This document shows, one piece after another, positions 60,332 to 64,000 of a stretch of DNA of 64,000 nt; position 1 is the first letter of the stretch, and every line of letters begins with the position of its first letter. The notes under the pieces were generated by a model, which saw only the letters and a program-made list of their open reading frames with translations, had not been told where the DNA came from and made no database searches. Where the stretch lies: the NCBI GenBank assembly GCA_022820665.1, contig JAJEFB010000049.1:62001-126000 (forward strand), in the 5' to 3' direction. Source of the stretch: Anaerolineae bacterium. GTDB lineage: Bacteria; Chloroflexota; Anaerolineae; Aggregatilineales; Phototrophicaceae. Made by a program: the position numbers and the translations under genes.

Positions 60332-61415
60332 CGCGGCCCGCAAACGCGGTGTCAAGTATGACGAGAACCTGTTTGATGTAGGTGCTGCGGCGAGCGAAGG
60401 CTTCGGCCACGATATGGGCTATTCCGCGGTGGAGATACAAACCAAGGAGATCCTGCGCGCCAAGCCAATCGATATCTTCAGCGTCAAACCTAACCCCATG
60501 CAACCGCGTCGTGTGGTGCCCTCTCGGCATCGTGAGGGTACGGTCCTTGAGCAGATCAAGCGCTGGCTGGCGGAGGTCGAGCACGGGACCGGGCGCGCCC
60601 TTCCGCTGATGGACGTGATTAAAGGCGAGGTTGAACTCCGGACGGCGGATGGCAACGGGGATTTCGGCGCCGCTCCTGAAGAACTGCCACTGCTGCGGCT
60701 GGCTGACTTGGCGGCGAGCATCCGCCAGGACGGGTTGACCAATCCGATCACGGTGGTGAAATCGGGCGACGAGTTTCTGATCGAGACCGGCGAGCGTCGC
60801 TGGATGGCTTATCACCTGTTGAATGGGATTGTCGACGGCGACGCCTACGCGGCGATACCGGCGCGGCGCATGGCGGAGCTCAACTTGTGGCGGCAAGCCA
60901 GCGAGAATAGCGCGCGGGACGCGCTTAACGCGATCGCCCGCGCCCGGCAAATCGCCCTGCTGCTAATGGATCTGCATGGCTGGGGCAAGTTCGCGCCTAT
61001 CGAGTCCTTTGGGCACGAGCAAGACTTCTATGCGCAGGTGGCGGATGCCAATCGCTGGCGGATTCCCTATGGCAAATCCGAGCAGCTATGCCTGGCTTGC
61101 GGATTCGAGAACGCCTCTCGGATTCGACAATATCGCGCCCTTCTGAAGCTGTCGCGCGAGCAATGGACCTATGCCGACGATCATGATATCTCCGAATTTG
61201 AGATAAGAGGGTGGGCGCCGGGCAAAAGTGTTACGGCAGTAACGAATTCGCAAAAGCCCGCAGACAGTTCCAAAATCCCGGGTGCCTTTAAGCGCCTGGA
61301 GCGGCACCTTACCGAGTCGGAATTCCAGATGATGGACAAGGCGCAACAAGCGGGAGCGATCGAGTGGCTGCGCGCCCAGTTGAAACGGCTGGAAGACTGG
61401 CATCAATCCGGTTAG
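60324..61415 (+). CDS. ParB-like partition protein with an insertion
   Basis: 363 aa. ParB/Sulfiredoxin domain: N-P-M-Q-P-R-R near residue 60, then an insertion of about 50 residues (~68-120) before L-A-D-L-A-A-S-I-R-Q-D-G-L-T-N-P-I and the CTP-site block E-T-G-E-R-R-W-M-A. A helical region with N-A-I-A-R-A-R-Q-I follows. The usual order has these boxes adjacent. Because RsfS is separate and no dnaA/gid genes are near, this is an accessory pair rather than the chromosomal origin set. No parS site recognised. Confidence 0.82.
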   Translation: MSDAARKRGVKYDENLFDVGAAASEGFGHDMGYSAVEIQTKEILRAKPIDIFSVKPNPMQPRRVVPSRHREGTVLEQIKRWLAEVEHGTGRALPLMDVIKGEVELRTADGNGDFGAAPEELPLLRLADLAASIRQDGLTNPITVVKSGDEFLIETGERRWMAYHLLNGIVDGDAYAAIPARRMAELNLWRQASENSARDALNAIARARQIALLLMDLHGWGKFAPIESFGHEQDFYAQVADANRWRIPYGKSEQLCLACGFENASRIRQYRALLKLSREQWTYADDHDISEFEIRGWAPGKSVTAVTNSQKPADSSKIPGAFKRLERHLTESEFQMMDKAQQAGAIEWLRAQLKRLEDWHQSG

Positions 61416-61427
61416 ATACGCGAATGC

Positions 61428-62381
61428 CTAGAGGTCTGTACTCCGCAAGACAGCAACCGCCAGCTGCGTGTCCGCGACCAGATGCGTGATCAGCCCCGTT
61501 CGCAGGGCGCCTGCGACCGCATTCGCTTTTTCGATGCCCGATGCGAGCGCGATGCGGCAGGGCGTCTGCCGCAATTGATCAACGCCGACGCCGATCATGC
61601 AATCGGTCAGCGGCGTTTCCAGAATGTCGCCGGGCTCGTTAAAAGGATGCACACAGACATCGCCGACCGCGCCCTTCGATATCAGCATGGGCGTATAGGC
61701 GTCGCCGATGTAAACAATCATGCCCGGCGTTGGTGGCAAAACGCCGATGCCGAAGCAGGCTACGGTCATCCGGTCCCACTGCCGCGCCACTTCGCGCACC
61801 ACCATGTCGCGCCACAGCATATCTCGCAGTTCTCGCGAGCCGACCACCATCGGCGCCAGTAGAAAATGTGGCTTGCCGCCAAAATGTTCGGCTGTGCGCA
61901 GCACCATGTGGTTCATCTGCGAATAGTTGCTCTCTTGGCCGCTTTCGCCCAAGAGTGGAACGACATCCACCGAAACCGCGCGTGTCGGCGCCAGCAGATC
62001 GACCATTCGTGAAGTGGTCCGTCCCCAGCCGATGCCAAAAACATCACCGTCTTTGACGCGCGCTTCGATGAGTTTAGCCGCTTCAGCAGCCACCGCTCGA
62101 CGTGTCAGTTCGTCCGATTTATGGCCGTAAGGGACAAGAAGCGCCTTTTCGATAGCGAACTTGCGACAAAGCTCCAAAGCCAGATGCGCCGAATCGTCGC
62201 GGGGATCGATGATCTCGATGCGGACCAATTGCTGATCGCGAGCGCGCTGCAGGTAAGTAGCGATCAGCGAGCGCGACACGCCGAGTTGATTGGCGATCTC
62301 TTGCTGTGATAGATTGTCCTTGTAATACATATTGGCGATTTGAACCAAGGTCGCCAATTGATCGGATGGCAGGTCGGGCAT
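61428..62381 (-). CDS. SorC-family sugar-binding transcriptional regulator
   Basis: 317 aa. N-terminal HTH with N-L-S-Q-Q-E-I-A-N-Q-L-G-V-S-R-S-L-I near residues 18-35, then the SorC phosphosugar-binding domain (R-R-A-V-A-A-E-A-A-K-L-I, F-G-I-G-W-G-R-T-T and I-V-Y-I-G-D-A-Y). These sense a phosphosugar and control sugar catabolism. ATG with no strong ribosome site. It is last of a minus-strand group with the ROK kinase and the isomerase and probably controls them. Confidence 0.9.
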   Translation of the reverse strand: MPDLPSDQLATLVQIANMYYKDNLSQQEIANQLGVSRSLIATYLQRARDQQLVRIEIIDPRDDSAHLALELCRKFAIEKALLVPYGHKSDELTRRAVAAEAAKLIEARVKDGDVFGIGWGRTTSRMVDLLAPTRAVSVDVVPLLGESGQESNYSQMNHMVLRTAEHFGGKPHFLLAPMVVGSRELRDMLWRDMVVREVARQWDRMTVACFGIGVLPPTPGMIVYIGDAYTPMLISKGAVGDVCVHPFNEPGDILETPLTDCMIGVGVDQLRQTPCRIALASGIEKANAVAGALRTGLITHLVADTQLAVAVLRSTDL

Positions 62382-62456
62382 CGCGCGCTCGCGGAGTCTA
62401 TGATTACAGTATCGTGCAAGAAAGGTCGAAGTGCCAATAGCGGCACTGTCACTATA

Positions 62457-63488
62457 TCACCAGGCTCGGATGGCTCTATGTACGATCCCTTCTTCCAGCG
62501 CATCCCCAGGGATAGGACCCTCTGCCGCAAAGACATGGGCGGCAGCGCCCCATAACGCGGCATTTGGCATAGATTCGCGCAGCACGCGCAGGTCGCGCTG
62601 CGCCTCGGCGGTCATCAGATAGGCGCGGATATCGCTGCTGATGCGCTCGACGAACCAAGGCGCCGCTTCGGTCACGCCGCCGCCTATCACGATCAAACTG
62701 AGATCGAGCAAGTTCACCATGCCGCCCAAATTGATACATATTAAGCGAATGGCCTCATCGACAATCGCAATTGCGGTTTCGTCCCCCAGTTCAATCGCGC
62801 GGAATACCATAGGCGTCGTCACATCGCCGCCAAGCGCCAGTGATGACAGGATGACACTTTTGCCCGCTTCATGGGCAGCTTGCCCGGCGCGAGCGATTGC
62901 GGGTCCCGCGACAAATGTTTCAAAGCAGCCGCGCCTGCCGCAGCCGCAAGGATAGCCATTGACTTCGTCGAGCGTGATATGCCCGAAATTTCCGGCGAAG
63001 CCATGTGCTCCACCGTAGAGCCTGCCATTCAAAAACAGATATCCGCCATACCCGGTGCCAATCGTCGCCCAGGCGAAATCACGCAGTCCCATACCCGCGC
63101 CCCAGATCGCCTCTGCCAGGACCGCTTGGCGCACATCCGTAGCGACACAGACCGGCAGCCGAAAGCGCTCACTGACGAGCCTGCCAAAAGGCCAGTTGCG
63201 CCAGCCCAAATTGGGCGCCAGGATGGCGTCTCCGCTGACGAGATCAACATTGCCGCACAAACTGACGCCGATCATAGGTTCGTCCGCTACTCGTTGGCGT
63301 GCCCTTTCCACATGCGGGTCCATCAGATTGAGCAGACCTTCCATGTCGGCAGCGCCATCTGAAGAAAACGGCATTTCATACTGTGCGATCTCGCCGTGCA
63401 AGGCGCCGTCAACGCCAATCAAAGCCAGACGCAGGCTGGTTCCGCCAATGTCAATCGCAAGTACGGGGTCGGGTGAGTCAGCGTTCAA
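62457..63488 (-). CDS. ROK-family sugar kinase
   Basis: 343 aa. N-terminal phosphate loop D-I-G-G-T-S-L-R-L-A, catalytic region N-D-type replaced by V-A-T-D-V-R-Q-A-V-L-A, and the zinc motif C-G-C-G-R-R-G-C-F-E-T. No HTH, so a kinase rather than a ROK repressor; glucokinase or N-acetylmannosamine-type activity is possible. TTG start with GAGGG ahead. In line with the isomerase gene, suggesting a hexose-phosphate pathway. Confidence 0.88.
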   Translation of the reverse strand: MNADSPDPVLAIDIGGTSLRLALIGVDGALHGEIAQYEMPFSSDGAADMEGLLNLMDPHVERARQRVADEPMIGVSLCGNVDLVSGDAILAPNLGWRNWPFGRLVSERFRLPVCVATDVRQAVLAEAIWGAGMGLRDFAWATIGTGYGGYLFLNGRLYGGAHGFAGNFGHITLDEVNGYPCGCGRRGCFETFVAGPAIARAGQAAHEAGKSVILSSLALGGDVTTPMVFRAIELGDETAIAIVDEAIRLICINLGGMVNLLDLSLIVIGGGVTEAAPWFVERISSDIRAYLMTAEAQRDLRVLRESMPNAALWGAAAHVFAAEGPIPGDALEEGIVHRAIRAW

Positions 63489-63521
63489 ATCTGTGCCCTC
63501 GTTCCCAGTCGCTTCCAGAGC

Positions 63522-63995
63522 CTATTCCCAGCGGGGGCTGGCCAGAAAAGTCGGCTTGCCATCGCGCTCGACGACCAGTTTGCGAAAGCCCTTGTCGACG
63601 ATGGGGCGGTAGTCGTGCCCGGCGCTGAGGTGGTAGGAAGCGACGAAGACCAGCATCTCGTCAGCGGTATTGACGACGCGATGCGCCCACATCGGCGGAA
63701 TGTGGGAAATCGTGCCGGCTTGCCAGGGCTCGGCGCGGAACTCGCCGTCGCTGGTCTGCAGCAGCAGGTAGCCTGCGCCCTTTATGCAAAAATAGATCTC
63801 CGGCTGATCATCGCGCTCGTGAATATGCCCTTTGGTCATGTGATATTCATCGCCGATTTTACCGGGCAACAGGCGCGTCACGCCCAGCGCCATATCGCTC
63901 TTGCTGGTCTCGAATGGATAATACCAAAGTTCATAAATCAGCGGATCTTCGCAGCTGAGGGTGCGCTTGACGGCGTCTTTATCCCGGTACATCAT
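63522..63995 (-). CDS. Cupin-type glucose-6-phosphate isomerase (possibly 5' incomplete)
   Basis: At least 157 aa of the GPI (PF06560) cupin family. Metal ligands in T-K-G-H-I-H and Q-P-E-I-Y-F, the strand G-A-G-Y-L-L-L-Q, and P-P-M-W-A-H-R-V-V-N. Converts glucose-6-phosphate to fructose-6-phosphate. ATG at 63995 is five bases from the window edge, and the family usually has more N-terminal sequence, so the true start may lie outside. Confidence 0.82.
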   Translation of the reverse strand: MMYRDKDAVKRTLSCEDPLIYELWYYPFETSKSDMALGVTRLLPGKIGDEYHMTKGHIHERDDQPEIYFCIKGAGYLLLQTSDGEFRAEPWQAGTISHIPPMWAHRVVNTADEMLVFVASYHLSAGHDYRPIVDKGFRKLVVERDGKPTFLASPRWE

Positions 63996-64000
63996 GCGCA

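Overview
The window is moderately GC-rich, densely coded bacterial chromosome. It is dominated by carbohydrate- and peptide-uptake operons: three family-5 (Dpp/Opp-type) ABC systems, one CUT1 sugar ABC system, and LacI, DeoR-LacI, RpiR and SorC regulators. With the serine peptidases, a sortilin-like propeller protein, GH4, AraA/AraD and many GTG/TTG starts, this resembles an uncultured heterotrophic Chloroflexota (Anaerolineae-like) genome. The assignment is inference from gene content; no rRNA or tRNA was seen to confirm it.

Layout. 1-6346: the end of an RpiR-type regulator, then a minus-strand peptide operon (enolase-superfamily NSAR/OSBS-like enzyme, class A serine hydrolase, family-5 binding protein, DppB, DppC). 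This operon diverges from an M81 peptidase at 6543 across a short region with two good promoters and a dyad. 8090-11515: an array of four paralogous 157-162 aa proteins, each with its own promoter and a hairpin behind it. The second and fourth genes carry an extra leader of about 190 nt that folds into matching hairpins. This is the most unusual region of the window. 11521-24607: a 1048 aa sortilin-type propeller protein, S9A and S9B peptidases, a second Dpp-type permease/binding-protein operon and its divergent LacI regulator with a perfect operator-like dyad. 24639-41822: an APC transporter with two USP domains, AraA, AraD, a DUF4870 protein, a complete family-5 ABC system, a GH4 glycosidase, a DeoR-LacI regulator, a sugar isomerase and RpiA. 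42104-48689: a phytanoyl-CoA-dioxygenase-like enzyme, a CUT1 sugar ABC transporter without its ATPase, and two tandem zinc alcohol dehydrogenases. 49003-59202: a secreted protein with an internal duplication, an unusual HAM1/ITPase-IMPDH-like fusion, two small membrane proteins, a YceI protein, an MBL-fold hydrolase, a nucleotidyltransferase, an M1 peptidase, RsfS, DinB and SRPBCC proteins. 59525-63995: an accessory ParA/ParB pair, a SorC regulator, a ROK kinase and a cupin-type glucose-6-phosphate isomerase.

How the genes may work together: oligosaccharides (possibly pectin- or arabinan-derived) and peptides are imported, cut by GH4 or by peptidases, and fed through AraA/AraD/RpiA. The permease operons at 602-4124, 19603-23248 and 43084-46449 lack ATPase genes, so they must use ATPases encoded elsewhere (the pair at 30202 and 36092 is one candidate for the Dpp-type systems). 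No araB is present.

Intergenic DNA carries several repeat families: a MITE-like element with 11-bp terminal inverted repeats (two copies), a 92-bp palindromic unit (three copies around rsfS-dinB), an 86-bp direct repeat, GGGTCAGCC-type palindromes and C/G-rich palindromes. No CRISPR array, insertion-sequence transposase or prophage module was recognised.
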